Shown piece after piece: positions 1-12,526 of a stretch of DNA of 64,000 nt. Under the pieces are notes generated by a model. It ran no database searches. It was given only the letters and a program-made list of their open reading frames with translations, and was not told where the DNA came from. A program made the translations under genes and the position numbers. This DNA is from Nyssa sinensis (taxonomy: Eukaryota; Streptophyta; Magnoliopsida; Cornales; Nyssaceae), in assembly GCA_008638375.1 (NCBI GenBank), contig CM018047.1, positions 52,212,679 through 52,276,678 of the forward strand, given 5' to 3'. Every line of letters starts with the position of its first letter. Position 1 is the stretch's first letter.

Positions 1-170
1 AATTCAATACACCACCTAGACCACAGCGGCTAATACCATGTAGAAATTTGAGGCCCAGCTCAAGTCAGCTCCTTAAAGCCCAAGTGTTAAGAAGAGGGGA
101 GTGGACCCTTATACATTATTCAGAGGGGCTTGAGACAAACAATGTGGGACAATCTAACAGATATTTTAAT
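1..170. repeat. Possible degenerate LTR-type repeat remnant
   Basis: The first bases carry phrases such as GAGGCCCAGCTCAAG and ACAATGTGGGAC that recur in plant retrotransposon LTRs and related dispersed repeats. No LTR boundaries, primer-binding site or coding region are visible, and the window edge cuts the element, so this is only a resemblance. The short ORFs here have no recognisable protein. Confidence 0.25.
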
Positions 171-1599
171 ATATTTATCTCTCATTTCTCTCTCTTCCCA
201 CCAACTCATTTTTTTATGTCTCTTTCAATTAATTTTTTGATTTCCGCTTTCTCTCTCTGTTCCCATATATTTATATTTACATCTACTTAGTAACTGTTCA
301 CGAATTGAATCTATTTTGAGACTAGCAATGATTTCTCTGTTGGGGGTCAAATAGTGATTTATTAGGAGCAAAATGATAGTTAAAATGAATAACTTCCTTC
401 CTACATTCATTCTTAAAGATGCTCTTCCAAACCCACCTGATCAAATAACTTCATTTGTTTTGCAGCTGTACAAATTAATGCCAAGACGTGTGATGATTTG
501 GTAGCCACAAATTCTGTTTTAAAATAATTAACTTTTAGACTAATTATAATTTAGGAATAGTTATAACGACTTCTCTCAAGTTATTCAATAATTATAGGGA
601 CTTTTTGTGTATTTTTTAAAATTATATTAATTTTTCTTTTGTTATAATAATAATATACAAATTTCTCACTCTATACAAAATAATAACAATATTATTTACG
701 ATGTTAGAGTTTTAACTAAATTTGTTTATATAACTAAAATATCTTTATATACTACACTAACTTCATCTATTTTTAGATATCATAAAAAAAGTTCTTATAA
801 CTATTAGATATTACAAGAGAGATTAATGTAAGCATTTATAACAGTCGAATAATAAATTCAGACTTTCTATTAATATTTGTTTCCTGATAATTATAACAAA
901 GAATGTCAATGTAATACCAAAAATCACATAAAAAAAGCAATATAATTATTCTTAAAATATAACATCTTAACCCATGCCAAGTATTTCTTTTAATTGCTTA
1001 GAAATTGGGTTTCCACGGAGAAACATTAGCAACATGAAATGTTATTAGGATAAAAAATTCTTGAATAGATCTCGTATAATGATGTAATAATGTTTCTATT
1101 TAATAATATTTATTGCATATAATATAATTCATTATTTTAATAAAATATGAAATATATAATAAAATATTTTTAAAAATATCTGTTAAGACACGTGTAATAC
1201 CATAATCATCCAAAAATCCTTGTTGGGACAAGAAACATATTAACTGCAGATTAAGTATGTATGGTTGGACCGACAGGGCACATGTTGACTTACTTTACAT
1301 GTACGACTCTTTTTGATTCGCACCGATTGTAATTTGTCTAGGGCCAATCATCTTTACAATTTGCTTGTAGAAATAAAAAGATAAACATGGATTTATAATC
1401 TGATGATGCGCCTGAAAGTTATGATGGATCCGTCGGTAGTGGATGACTTTTTCATGACAATCATTGAGTTTTGGTTTCTGCAATTGCTAATTATTATGGT
1501 GCAAAAATAGTTTGGAGGCATAATTCAAATTTCAAAGTTGATGTGAATGGCTCTTTTTATGGTTTGTCTTTTATGATAGTCGTTAGTGGAGATTGTAAT
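171..1599. other. A+T-rich intergenic DNA, no gene seen
   Basis: Low-complexity A+T-rich sequence with no ORF that resembles a protein, no RNA gene and no clear repeat boundary. Predicted short ORFs are not supported by composition or homology. Confidence 0.6.
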
Positions 1600-2147
1600 T
1601 AGAAGTGTTAATTTGTATTATCGTATTGTATTTGGGTTTTGTAAAGATATATATTTAAAAATATGTATAAATTTTAATTTGACATTATTAACTAATCATG
1701 TCAAGTTTTAAAATTTAAACTCAACTCATTTATTAAATAGGTTACACGTGTCGACACACTTAATCAGATTATTTTAATTTTTTTATTTTTTAAATAAAAA
1801 AATTTACCTATCTTTTAATATGTATAGATAATTTTCAAGTTTAGTAACTTTGGATATAGACCAAATCAAAGTAAAAACTTCTTTTATAAATAAAAAATCT
1901 CAAAACTTTGATAAATATTTGATGTGAGACGAATTACTTTAACTCATAATATATTTTATAATTAAACGTGTTAAGTCGTGTTAAACGGGTTAACACTAGT
2001 AAAATTCAAACACGACCTGTTTATTAATCGTGTTATACGTGTCAACCCGTTTATGACTCCAAACTCATTTATGTTAAACCCAAACCCATTAACTTCGTGT
2101 CGTGTTCGAGTAGTATTTTCGTCTCGTATTAAAAATTGACACCCTTA
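1600..2147. mobile_element. hAT-type MITE, 548 bp
   Basis: The left end TAGAAGTGTTAATTT and the reverse complement of the right end, TAAGGGTGTCAATTTTT, form imperfect terminal inverted repeats. The flanks ATTGTAAT (1592-1599) and ATTGTACT (2148-2155) match at 7 of 8 bases, as expected of an aged 8-bp hAT target duplication. The interior contains inverted motifs such as CGTGTTAAACGGGTTAACAC and has no coding capacity. This layout is common in short non-autonomous hAT elements of dicots. Confidence 0.7.
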
Positions 2148-2869
2148 ATTGTACTTGCTTCTCTAAACATAAAAAAGTAAAAAAATAAAATTGTTAGTAA
2201 AATAAGTATTAAATCTTTTTTCATAAGTGTATCTTTGTGTTTTGAAAAATAAAATCATTATACAAAAGTACTTATAAAGTTTGATCAAATAAATAAATTT
2301 TTTTTTTGAAAACTAATATGTTAAATTTGGGTATTAAATACACAACTTTCCTTTCTTAAAGTATTATCTTACTTAATCATCAAAGCATCCATCACCAAGA
2401 ACAATCGGATGACCTATCTAACTTTTGTTGTTCAAGAAAGCCTTGATGAAGTCACATTCGACTAGAAGCTAGTGGCAACAAAATCAAATTTTGTAACTAC
2501 AAGTGTTTAAATTGTGGCTAATTGGTTAGTGGAAAGTGACTCTATAGAACTTATTTGTATTTATTTGGCGCGCATTTTTAAGGCCAACTCAAGAAAACTT
2601 GAGTCCTAAAACAATACTATAAGTAAGATTATTTTTTAATTTTTTGAGATACAAGAAAAATAAAATTTTAATCAAGAATTGAGATTTAAAAAATGATAGA
2701 ATAGTTTATAATATAAGAATTTTAAATAATTTGAATATAAATAAAATTATATAAATATATTTATGTTTTTAATATATATATATATATAATAATATAAAAT
2801 TATAATAATGTTCTAATAAAAAAAATGCAGATGTTAAATAAAACTCTAATAATAAATTTTTTACCTAAT

Positions 2870-3890
2870 AAAAAATATTCTACTAATGAATTTATAATAG
2901 TTTTTTTAAAAAAAGTTATAAATTAAATACTACAAAATAATTATTTTATATACATATAAATTTAATGTAAATAACTTATTTTTATTTTTTATAAAAATAA
3001 ATTTAAAGATTTCATTAATATTTCTTTGAAAATAAAAAAACTAAAAAAATTGGTTAAAAATGAAAAAAAATATGAAATACAAACATAAAAGAGATAGTTT
3101 TGTTATTTAAAAAATTTGACTGGAAAAAAGTATTTATAATTTGTTTAATAAAATAAAAGAGGTTAATATAACTTTAAAATTTAAAAAAAAAATTAATATA
3201 ATTGTCTAAAATGTTAGAGAAAATTAGTACAATTTAGCATAAAAAGTAATAAATTTATATTGATATCTAATATTAATCCATCAACTTAATAATAGCATTA
3301 ACAAATTTTAATTTGCCCCTTTCAAATAAAAAATTGTTGGCTTCTCTTCTGTCTTTTATTTTTAGATAAATTACATTGATATCTTATGAAGTATTTGACA
3401 TTACAAAAAATTCTTTTAAATTTTTTGAAATTACATTATCGCACCTTATTTTTACGATAAACTACACATACCTTCCATTTTATCTAATTTTTTTCTTCAA
3501 AATGACAAAAATACTTATTTCATAATTTTTGTTTTTACATTTTTCCAATTTTGATTAAATTTTTCTAACTTTTTTTAAAATAATTTTTATTTTATTTTAT
3601 ATAAAAGTAAATTTAAAATAAATAACTTATTTATTTTTTATTTTTGATCAAAATATTTTAATCAATATTTATTTAAAAATAAAAAAAAATTAATGGTTGG
3701 ATCAAAATTTTTAAAAAAATGCAAAAAAGTAAATATAAAATGAACTCTTATGTTATTTTGAAAATAAAAAAAAAGGTATGTGCATTGTGTAATTTGTCAA
3801 TAAAAATAAGGAAATATAATATAATTTTAAAAATTTTATAAGAAGTCTTTTTAATGGTCAGAAAAATAAGGAAGATCGGTATAAGTATTT
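2870..3890. repeat. Two tandemly placed copies of an A+T-rich repeat family
   Basis: Two stretches, about 2870-3300 and 3360-3890, share an ordered set of phrases: a run like AAAATAAATTTAAAG, then ATTAATATTT, then an A-rich block. The second opens with GATAAATTACATTGAT. A third relative lies at about 22060-22540 and closes with GTCAGTGTAATTTATCC, the inverse of that opening. Ends are therefore inverted and the body is non-coding. The family is unnamed here and the boundaries are approximate. Confidence 0.4.
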
Positions 3891-3989
3891 TTATTTTTAT
3901 TTTTTAAATTTAATTTTTCATATTTTGTATTATTTTGATTATTAACGACGTTAATATGATGTCAGCTCAACACCGGTTGACCGATGCCG

Positions 3990-4150
3990 GTCTCTCTCCG
4001 GTTCGTCAATCGCCCCGATTTTAAAAACGTTGAACCAGAATAACTTCCTAAACCCTGAAAACCCTAGATTGTTTTTCTCTCTCTTGAAAGAGGTTGAAAG
4101 TCATAACCCATCACGCCAAAGTTCTAATTCTCAGTTCTACACTTAGCATC
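3990..4150 (+). promoter_or_regulatory. RRP15 promoter and leader region with telo-box
   Basis: Just upstream of the RRP15 gene the DNA changes from A+T-rich to mixed composition. A telo-box AAACCCTAG lies at 4058-4066, preceded by a near copy AAACCCTGA at 4050. Telo-boxes are a known hallmark of plant ribosomal-protein and ribosome-biogenesis promoters. A 5' UTR intron running from near CAGCTGAG/GTTGGT (about 4168) to GGGTAG/ATC just before the ATG is possible but not proven. Confidence 0.5.
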
Positions 4151-4798
4151 TCACCGCAGCTGAGGTTGGTTCCTTCGTCTCTATATGTGTGTATATATAT
4201 GGTTGCATATCTCTCTCGTGTTAGCTGAACGGCTGAACCCAAACAATCATTCTCTGAACATTCATGGAGTTACATCTTATTAGAGGCCGACTTGGTCTTA
4301 ATTTTAAAGTTCAAGTAGTTTGTAAATTGAAACGTAATTCCACATTGTTGATATCGATTTGAATTTTTATTGATTATTATTATTAGATAGTAGTTTGCCT
4401 AAAATTTAACCAGTTTTATAATGGGGGAATCCATTTATCACCGTGTTAGGACATCTCCAATGGTCTCATTTGATTAACAAAATTCTTACTCAAATTTAAA
4501 TTTGAATTAAAATCGTCAAAACATCTCTCCAATCGTTAAAATCGATTGCTTTACTTGGGATTACCCAACTCACATTGTTTTGTTTAGTTACTTCATAACT
4601 TTTTGATATGACATTTCCTTATATTGTTTTAGGATTTCCCATTATTTGACAGAAAGAGTGATCGTCAAATTCTTAATATTTTCCATTGTTTATCGAGTCA
4701 TTACTTGATTTTTTTTTTCCAAAAAAAAATTTGGGACTAATACCCTTTCATTACTTGTAAAGGATAAAAATTCTACTTCCAAGAAATCTGGGTAGATC

Positions 4799-7700
4799 AT
4801 GGCCGAAGAAACACAGACACATGAAACTGGCAAAGGGCAAAAAAAGAGGAAGTTAGGGCACAAGAAGGGTAGTAAGGCAAAAAAGAAACTAAAAGTGTTT
4901 CAGGGAACTGGAAAAGGGAAGATTAAAATAGACAAGAAAATGAGAAAATTATTTCGTAAAAGGGCGGGAGATTACAATTCAGATGAAGAGGAGGAGCCTG
5001 CCTCTGTAATTGGAGATGAAAATGAACAACCGTTTGCCAAAGAAAATGTATTGGATAAAAATTCGTCGGATGAGGAAGGAGAGGATCACCAGGATATTGG
5101 TGAAGAAAATGAGATTTCTGAAGATGAAGATGGTGAAATTCAGCCCGGACTTGCAAAGTTCACCGAGGGTTGTAAGGCATTCAGGATGGCATTCAAAAAA
5201 ATTACAAAGAAGAATGTTTCTGATGATCTGCTGGTAAGCTGCTTGATTTTATGATTTTACTTTTGGCATATGAACTTGTATGAAGTTCAATTTCTTTGCA
5301 GGGCCCTGTATTATCAGCACACAAGAAGCTCGTAGCAGAGAAGCTAGCTGAAGAAGAAACAGAATGGAAGGTCAAGGGGGAGGCAAAGAAGGAAAAACAT
5401 TTGGTATATCATTTGATCTCAATTCTAACTAGTCCTTTGTGTACATGTGTGTGGATCTATTTGTATTTTCCATTCCATTGCAATCAGATTTATGCTATTT
5501 TATTTGTTCCTTCTTAATGGAAAAGGTAGGAGAGAAGGGGCATGTGAAGCCTGCTAATTACTTGGACTCACATGAAAAGTTTCTTATAGGAGTTGCTACA
5601 AAAGGAGGTACTGAGTATTGTTTTTAGCTGAAATTTGTGTTATTAGAGCCACTTTATTCTAAAGACTATCATTTGCACGTTCAAACTAACTTAGTTCACA
5701 TTTGCCACGTGTCTTGCTGGTGTTTCAGTGGTGAAGCTATTTAATGCTGTAAGTTGCCCTTTATATATGAATTTTTGGTCCTTTTAAGATTAAAAAAAAA
5801 AAAATTGATCTTTGTTTCATGAGAATTCTTGCTTTAGCTGCCACATTTGAATTTACTGGATTTCTGAACTCATGTTGTTAGTTATCTTATACAGGTCAAC
5901 AAGGCACAAAATGCTCAGAAAGGATTGAATCCTTCGAGATCTAAAGATGGAAAAGGTATGCAAATAGAAGCCGGAACTCCAATTTGAGACCACTCTATCT
6001 TCATGCTACCTTTTTTTTTTTTGTTGGTTAAGTTTTGGATATGACTTGTGAAATGAGAATAATCTGAAAATTTGGTTCATAGAAAGATTCAAATTGGACT
6101 GAAAACTGATTTCTTTTTGTTTTCTTGATGTAAACTCGATTGTTTCTTATCTTACATCATATTAGGTATGGGCACCTGCTTACCTGAGTTTGGGGATATA
6201 CTTTCTTGGAACTTTTTTTTCACTCCTAACTTATAGAAGCCTTGGTTTGATCTTTGAATAAGAGTGTAGACAGATTCTAACCTTTGGCATGCTTTCCATG
6301 GATATGTTGAACAACTTTTAGTTCAGGGTTTTAGGAATTTGGAATCAATTCAAATGAATCATATTGCTGGGATCCACAAAACTCCCCAAGGCTGATGAAG
6401 ATTTTGTTTAAAAAGTACTAATGTGAATAGTGAGGTATGAATAAAACTCTATCAAAAAATAAAATGTGCGAATAAAATCCAGCAGTTAAGCAAGATATAT
6501 GATGTGCTTAAGTAAATGCTGCATGTGAAGGTGTTGAATTGGATGGTCTATTTGCATCATCTCATAAGAAAGTTTGAAACATATTGTTTGAAAAAGTTAC
6601 TAATGTTGAGGCCTTCTCGTAAGTGAATCCAACCTTATTCTTATCTTGAAATAGACACTCAAGAATTGCATAACCTTTTGACTCCTATTAATAATATATG
6701 TACTGTTAGGTCTGAAATCATTTCAACAATCCTTTTCTATTTATTTATTTGTGATAGGTTACGATCCACTATGGGCATGGAATACTAAAACATGCAACGT
6801 GTACAAGAGAGACCCATAAAGGAAACTACCAACCCTACCCAGAACAAATATTTCCTAAGAAATCTATAAAAGAATCAATAGATTTGGAACCTCTCCCTGA
6901 AATTCCAATTTTTATACTTATAAAAAAACATCTTTTTATTTGTGAACTCTAAGTTGCTAGTCATTGGAAATTTCCCAATACTGTTCCTTGTAGACAAGCC
7001 ACTGATGACAAAAGGCACTACTGACGGAATCATCTCAAGAATCTTGAGTTACAGAATTTGTTCAGGTTCAAATAGATAAATGCCCCTATGCATGAGTGAG
7101 TAAAATAAATAAGCAATTTTTTTTTAAAAAAAAGGCCTACACATGCATGGATTTTGAAACTTCCAACTTGTTTGGATGAGCTGATTTGAAGGGAGAAGAA
7201 ATTATTCAGGTGAGTGATACCAAAATCTTTCGTTTGGATGTTTTATGAAACAAGAAAATGAGAAGATTTAAAAGGATTAGGAGATAGATTGAACCATTAG
7301 ACTCACTTCTCCAATCCGTCCAAATGTGAACAGATTTGGAGAGACAAGGAAGCTTCATTTAATGATTTATTAAAATGGCTATGCAAGAATCTTGTCCCAA
7401 TTTTATGTACAAAATGTTTCATCTCAAATGATGTGGCAATAGATCATTGGTGGAGCATTAAATACGCCCTTGAATTCAAGAATTAAATACACTCTTCCAA
7501 ATACACCCTCGAATAAAATAACTAAAAATTAGCTTCTCTTAAAGTTTACCAACAAAAAAAAAAAGTATAATTGTCAAATAGTTTAGATACACTTTCTTTT
7601 CTTGACTCTCCTACTGACCATCCAAATAACAGAATATTGATTTTCTTTCCATTTTTTCTCCCTGAACATTCAAACTCAAACATGGTGAAGTCACAAAGAT

Positions 7701-10659
7701 GATCACTCTCTGTTCTTTTATTACCCTTTCTCTTTCATTTTAAGTTATCCCCTCTTTTCCTTTCCGTCGAAAACTTCCAAACATACTGTTATTTTCCCTC
7801 AACTATACCTTTCTTTTGCTACTGAATTAGTGTTTGAGTTAACAGATTGAGAAATGGATGAGATGGTGATAAAGATCCCTAAAGATATTTAAAATGTGTA
7901 GAAATGGCTATCAGTATCTCTTTGGTCCTATAAGACTGGATAATTTAGTAAACTACGTTAGAGGTGTTGCTTTCCTCAGGATTAGGACTAAAAACTAATC
8001 AAGTGTCTCCTTCACACGAGGAGAGGATTTTAGTAAGGCTAGGAAATCCACCACCTACTTGTCTGGAGAAACAAAACAGAGCTGCCTGCTGTGATCTCTA
8101 TATAAGCCTCTTCAGTGGCCTTGGGTTACCCATGTTGGTCCATTGACTTCAATTTTAACTGTATGGAGGGGGCTGTCATGTGGTTGAGATTCAGGGGACA
8201 AGAGAGATGACAGAAAGGTTATACATCAGGACAGTTTTGTTAACTTAACATAATGGAGGAGAAAAGGGAAGGAACAGAAAATGTCAAGGAAAGAAAGATA
8301 CAGACTTTGACTAAACAGCTGAACTATAGATGAGAAAAGGCATTCTGATGGCATTCCACCGTCTGCAGAGAGGAGGCACTCTTTGAGAGGCTCGAACCAT
8401 ACAGAAACCTTGCTACTGAAAGTCCAGTGGCCAGACTATGTGCAGCTTCCTTGGATTTTCTAGGCGTGTAGGAAGTGCTTTATTTATCCTGAGTACTGCA
8501 ACTTCTTAGGTCTTCAGTAATTCTCAATATAGATGGGTGGGGCTGCTGTACTGATAGTTGCAGGAATTACTGATCGAGCATCTCCTTCAAAAAGATAAAA
8601 ACTTCTTCGCCCCACCCTATATTTAAAGCCCAGCAGGCAACTTTCCTGGCTGCTTGAGCTTTTGCCATCATAGTTGACGTCTATAATCCATGAAGGTGAA
8701 AAACTCCAGGACCTCACCTTTACAATCTTTGGCTATGGCCTTAGGCTAGCAAGGCCAACCTGGAAGGCTCCATCAAAAGGGAAGGAATCCAAACCTCAGA
8801 AACAGAAGATTGGATTTTTGATAGATGAGCATCTATGGATTGAATAGGATACTTAGTTGCTAAAAACTCATCTTCCCAACCAGAGTTGTCTTTTGGAATC
8901 ACCTCCAAGGTCACTGATGCCTCATGGAAATTTACTTCCTCCATTGCCCAGATGTTGCCAAGAATCGCTGCTGCAGAGCGTAAGAACTGAGAATTCGGTA
9001 TTGTGTTATTAGAACAATTCCATGGAAAATTGAAACCTCGCAATGAAGCTGAGAATCTGATCCTCTCTATAACCAAGAAAACATGGAACAGCTACCATCA
9101 TAGATGCTGGTTTCCTCTTCCTAGATAGTCGAAATAGTTACTAAGATATTGCTTCTCCATTTTTTTTTCCCTCTGGGTCCTCCAAAACCGAGTGAGGTAT
9201 TAGAGATGAAATGATTCTTCTTCAAAGGAGTAGTATCCATCTTATATCTGCATCAGATACCTACACTTCTTTACTACATCAAAAACATGTCAGGTACTTT
9301 TTAAGACAACCACAATTTGAAATAATATTAAGAATTTCAAACATGTACCAGTACTTCTCGGCTACTCCTAGACATGTATTCATCACACCTCAATCATTGT
9401 TATTAACAATTCTTGTGTATTGTCAAGAGTATAATTGTTGGAGATATGACAAGGGTTTTAAGCACTTGGACCATTTTATAAGAGAATAATCTAATAAGGA
9501 GTTGGATCCCAATCCATGTAAATGCAACATAAGTTATGTAATCGTCACTTCTTCACATGAATTTAAAATTTTTCATTCTGATTGAGACTGGTGAACAGAC
9601 TGATCCAAAAATAAATAAATGTTGAGACTAGTGAACCCTTATCCTGGACACAGTGTCTTTCAATTTAGTGGATAGTTCCTCCACCTTTTTGTCAAATTTT
9701 TCGAGAGATTACCTCTAATTATGTTTAGAGGCTGATGTGTAATGTAGCTTATTATATTTGTTTTATTAAATAATAGCTATGATTTTGCTATGCTTCTTTG
9801 TCCATCCTTGGGGCAAAAAAAAATAAAAATTGATACATGATTTTTCTTGCTTGAGAATGTTTAGAAACCTGTTTTTTCTGTTTGCCAATGGCCATTTTGA
9901 GTTAAAGTCATGCAATTGAAAATTTTGACTGGATGCTAGGCTTCCAGCTAAAATTGTTTTCCAGATTGTTATCAAAGCTCATTAAATGACTGTTAAGTTG
10001 ATTCTCACTTACCTTTTTGTACCATTGCTTCAAGCTCTGTTTCATTATTACAATGGCAAATGTTTTCTTTATCCTTCCAGCAATAAGGAAGCGGAGGAAA
10101 GAAGCCTTCTTTTCAGAGTTAGGCAAGACATCATCCCAATTGGCTGAACCCACCAAGGTTCTCTCTCTCTCTCTCTCCTGTCTTTTTCTCCCTCCGCTGC
10201 TTCTCACTTCTGTTTACCCATTTCTGCAACTTCATCTCAGAATTATTTTATAAAACTAACCAACTTGTCAAGCAGTGAACTGAAAATAACAGATTTCATT
10301 GTATCTTTGGTCATGTACTTTAACTTCCACAGAGTGGAATAACTTATTTCATGGTTTTGTGACATGCAGGTTCATACATCTGCAGGCACAATGGATGGTG
10401 AAGGTCCTGCCTGGGCTCCATTACGTGATAGTTACATGCTAACTAATTCTAAGTTAAAGGACTGGGATAAAATGCCTGTAAGAATTTTCAATTCATATTT
10501 CCATACATGTTGCAGTTTCTCTCTCTCTCTCTCTCTCTCTGCAGGTCAGAAATAATGATTTTTTTTTTTGGCCTCCCATCTGCAATGTGCATGTAGGATA
10601 CAACTGTGGCAGATGACATAAGAAGGATGCCATCAGATAGTTCATCTGATGATGACTAA
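4799..10659 (+). CDS. RRP15: RRP15-like ribosomal RNA processing protein (8 exons)
   Basis: Exons 4799-5233, 5302-5403, 5526-5607, 5729-5748, 5895-5955, 10081-10157, 10370-10477 and 10597-10659 join in phase into a 315-residue protein, close to the usual plant length (about 290-320). Family knowledge: RRP15 acts in the nucleolus in pre-60S assembly and processing of 27S and 25S/28S rRNA precursors. Visible are a Lys-rich N-terminus with nuclear/nucleolar-type basic clusters (residues 13-60), an acidic Asp/Glu/Ser stretch (about 60-120), and the conserved core beginning GLAKFTEGCKAF, then VVKLFNAVNKAQ and AIRKRRKEAFFSELG. A Trp-rich LKDWDKMP motif lies near the C-terminus, which ends in an acidic Ser/Asp tail. 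Start: ATG in a good context (ATCATGG). Exon 4 is only 20 nt. The fifth intron is 4.1 kb. The convergent neighbour is the B-box gene. Confidence 0.93.
5956..10080 (+). other. Large fifth intron of RRP15
   Basis: This 4125-bp intron has donor GTATGC after AAAAG and acceptor CTTCCAG before CAATAAGG. It holds no conserved host exon that I can see. Its centre carries a minus-strand remnant of a LINE RNase H domain (separate entry), and the remainder is ordinary A+T-rich intron sequence. Predicted ORFs at 7964-8146 and 9211-9489 do not resemble known proteins. Confidence 0.7.
8395..9080 (-). pseudogene. Decayed RNase H-like domain of a LINE-type retrotransposon
   Basis: Read on the minus strand, fragments in two frames line up with the plant RNase H family linked to non-LTR retrotransposons (RVT_3 type). 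They are VNYDGKSSSSQES and LLGFKYRVG, then FEGDARSVI (the FEGDA-SVI motif with its acidic residue), a frameshift, then EDLRSC and finally TPRKSKEAAHSLA. The last matches the C-terminal R-AN-AAHSLA motif of the family. Stops and frameshifts separate the pieces, and part of the early domain is missing. It lies antisense inside the RRP15 intron. I see no reverse-transcriptase region beside it. Confidence 0.6.
10508..10545. repeat. CT microsatellite in RRP15 intron 7
   Basis: A run of CT dinucleotides just after the donor of the last RRP15 intron. A shorter CT run sits at 10160-10178, after the donor of intron 6. Confidence 0.9.
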
Positions 10660-12526
10660 TTCCGTGGTACTTCAACAGCTACAGGGTAATAGAAGTTTCT
10701 TCAGCTTGGGGGAAAGCAAAGCTATGTTGCCTTGTTAGGTCTTGTAATTTCTTTTTCCCCTTCTTGCTAATGTCTTGTAATGGGCAATTTCATCCTCCCA
10801 GACAGATACTAAAAGTTAAATCTGATCATTGTGTTTTTCTGCTCCAGTTTTTGTCTTATTTAAAACTACTATTTCCTTTCATATTTGAATGACGCGTTGT
10901 ACAGTAGCATAATCTGGCAGAATGTGAGGTTTTTGCACCGTTGTATATCTTAATTCTCAGGGTTCCACAGAAAATAGGTGGAGCAAGAATTGATGTAATC
11001 AGATGAGACCGTTTATTGTTTTTAAAGATTAGTTTGGTGGACCTGGTGGGTGATTCAAGAAACGAAAAGGAAAATCGGATTTTATGTAAGAATCTGTGAT
11101 GACAAATGACATGATTTTGGTGGGATTGAAGTGTTCAATTTTCATCTCGGTTTTTATTAGATTTGCTTGATTGTTCAAATAAGGCAAACGTACTGTGATA
11201 GAATTTTTTTCCCACTGCCAACCCCCAAAAAGCATTACATAATGCCTCCTTTCTACTGCCCGTGTTGGAGACGGAGAATGCTTGTGCCCGAGTCCGACTG
11301 CTTACACCAAACCGTGTCTATTACTTACCTTGCATAAATGATGTCATGATCATAAATGATTTGCAAGCCCCACTTCACAGAGTGTGACTCAAAATGGAAA
11401 GTCGAAACCAATCTCCAGAAAATTTCCATCAAGACTTCATCAGTATTACTACTTATTAAGATATTTGCAATGATTTTCAAGGTGGTAAATCTCCATGAAA
11501 TGCTATACATGCCTAATGCTTTTCTGTGGTGGAGGGGGAGTGGGATCAAGCATTATTTGGTTTATATAAATAACTATTGGTTGTATTTTATAGCAAATCC
11601 AACTAAAAAGAGCAGCAATTAATCTACACAAATGAAAGTGGCATCCTGATCACAGCCCATCACAGCCTTTTGTAGTGTACACAAACAATGACACCTTTAC
11701 AATATTTTTCAACATCTAACAGCTTCGTGCATTTATCATAAAAAACAAAAGGTTCATCTAGATTCTAGTGTCAAATCTCCTACAAGATTATTACTGATTG
11801 ATGTTTCCTTTCAACTCTGTATACAAGGATGATGTGCCTATACATGTCCAAAAAAATATATATAAAAAAAGAAAAGAAAAGAAAAAGGAGCATACATTAC
11901 ATCCGCAAGCTTTTCATCTTTAGGTGGCCAACTGCATTCTGCCCTCTGAACTGCTCAGTAGCGAACCTGTGCCATACATGTCACATGAAAAGTATTACAG
12001 CAAAAGGCTTCATCTTTGGCTAGCCGTGACAGTAAGGCCGCCTAGTAGATGGATGTGACCGGAGTTTTGAGTAATAGAAAACAGACAGTTGACATAATGA
12101 ACAAGCAGCTATTCATATAGCTGGAGAAGGTCGACGTTCTCTTTCTGAAAATGAAGGTTGAGCATGCAAACTTGTCCTAACAGAAAGGTAACGGAAGGCT
12201 GTTGCTTTAAAACAACAGCAATTTACACATTTCATCAGATGATATCAAGAACAGTTGTCATCAGATGGTATAGAACCCATCTGTTCTTTTTGGTGATGGA
12301 GAATCAGCTTCTTGTCTTGAATTTCTTTGGTGAAGCTCAAGCAAAGGTAACAGCCTTTTCCACATCCACTTTTATCTACTCAAGACAACCAAAGCCCCTG
12401 TGATACAATCATAAAATTAGTCACTGCAAAGGGAAATAATGCACAATTTCATTCATTTTCGAAGCAATATTATCCCAACTTAACATTGATAGTTTCTTTC
12501 CTTATAATTATGGTTAAAAATTGTAC
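10660..12526. other. Convergent 3' flanks of RRP15 and the B-box gene
   Basis: This stretch separates two stop codons facing each other. It should contain the RRP15 3' UTR (probably up to about 10.9 kb) and the 3' UTR of the minus-strand B-box gene. No further gene, RNA or repeat is evident. ORFs at 11029-11622 lie in opposing frames without similarity to known families. Confidence 0.6.

Noticed and set aside
5704..5715. G-box-like GCCACGTGTC in an RRP15 intron
   Set aside because: A single copy just before a splice acceptor with no other promoter signals; likely chance.
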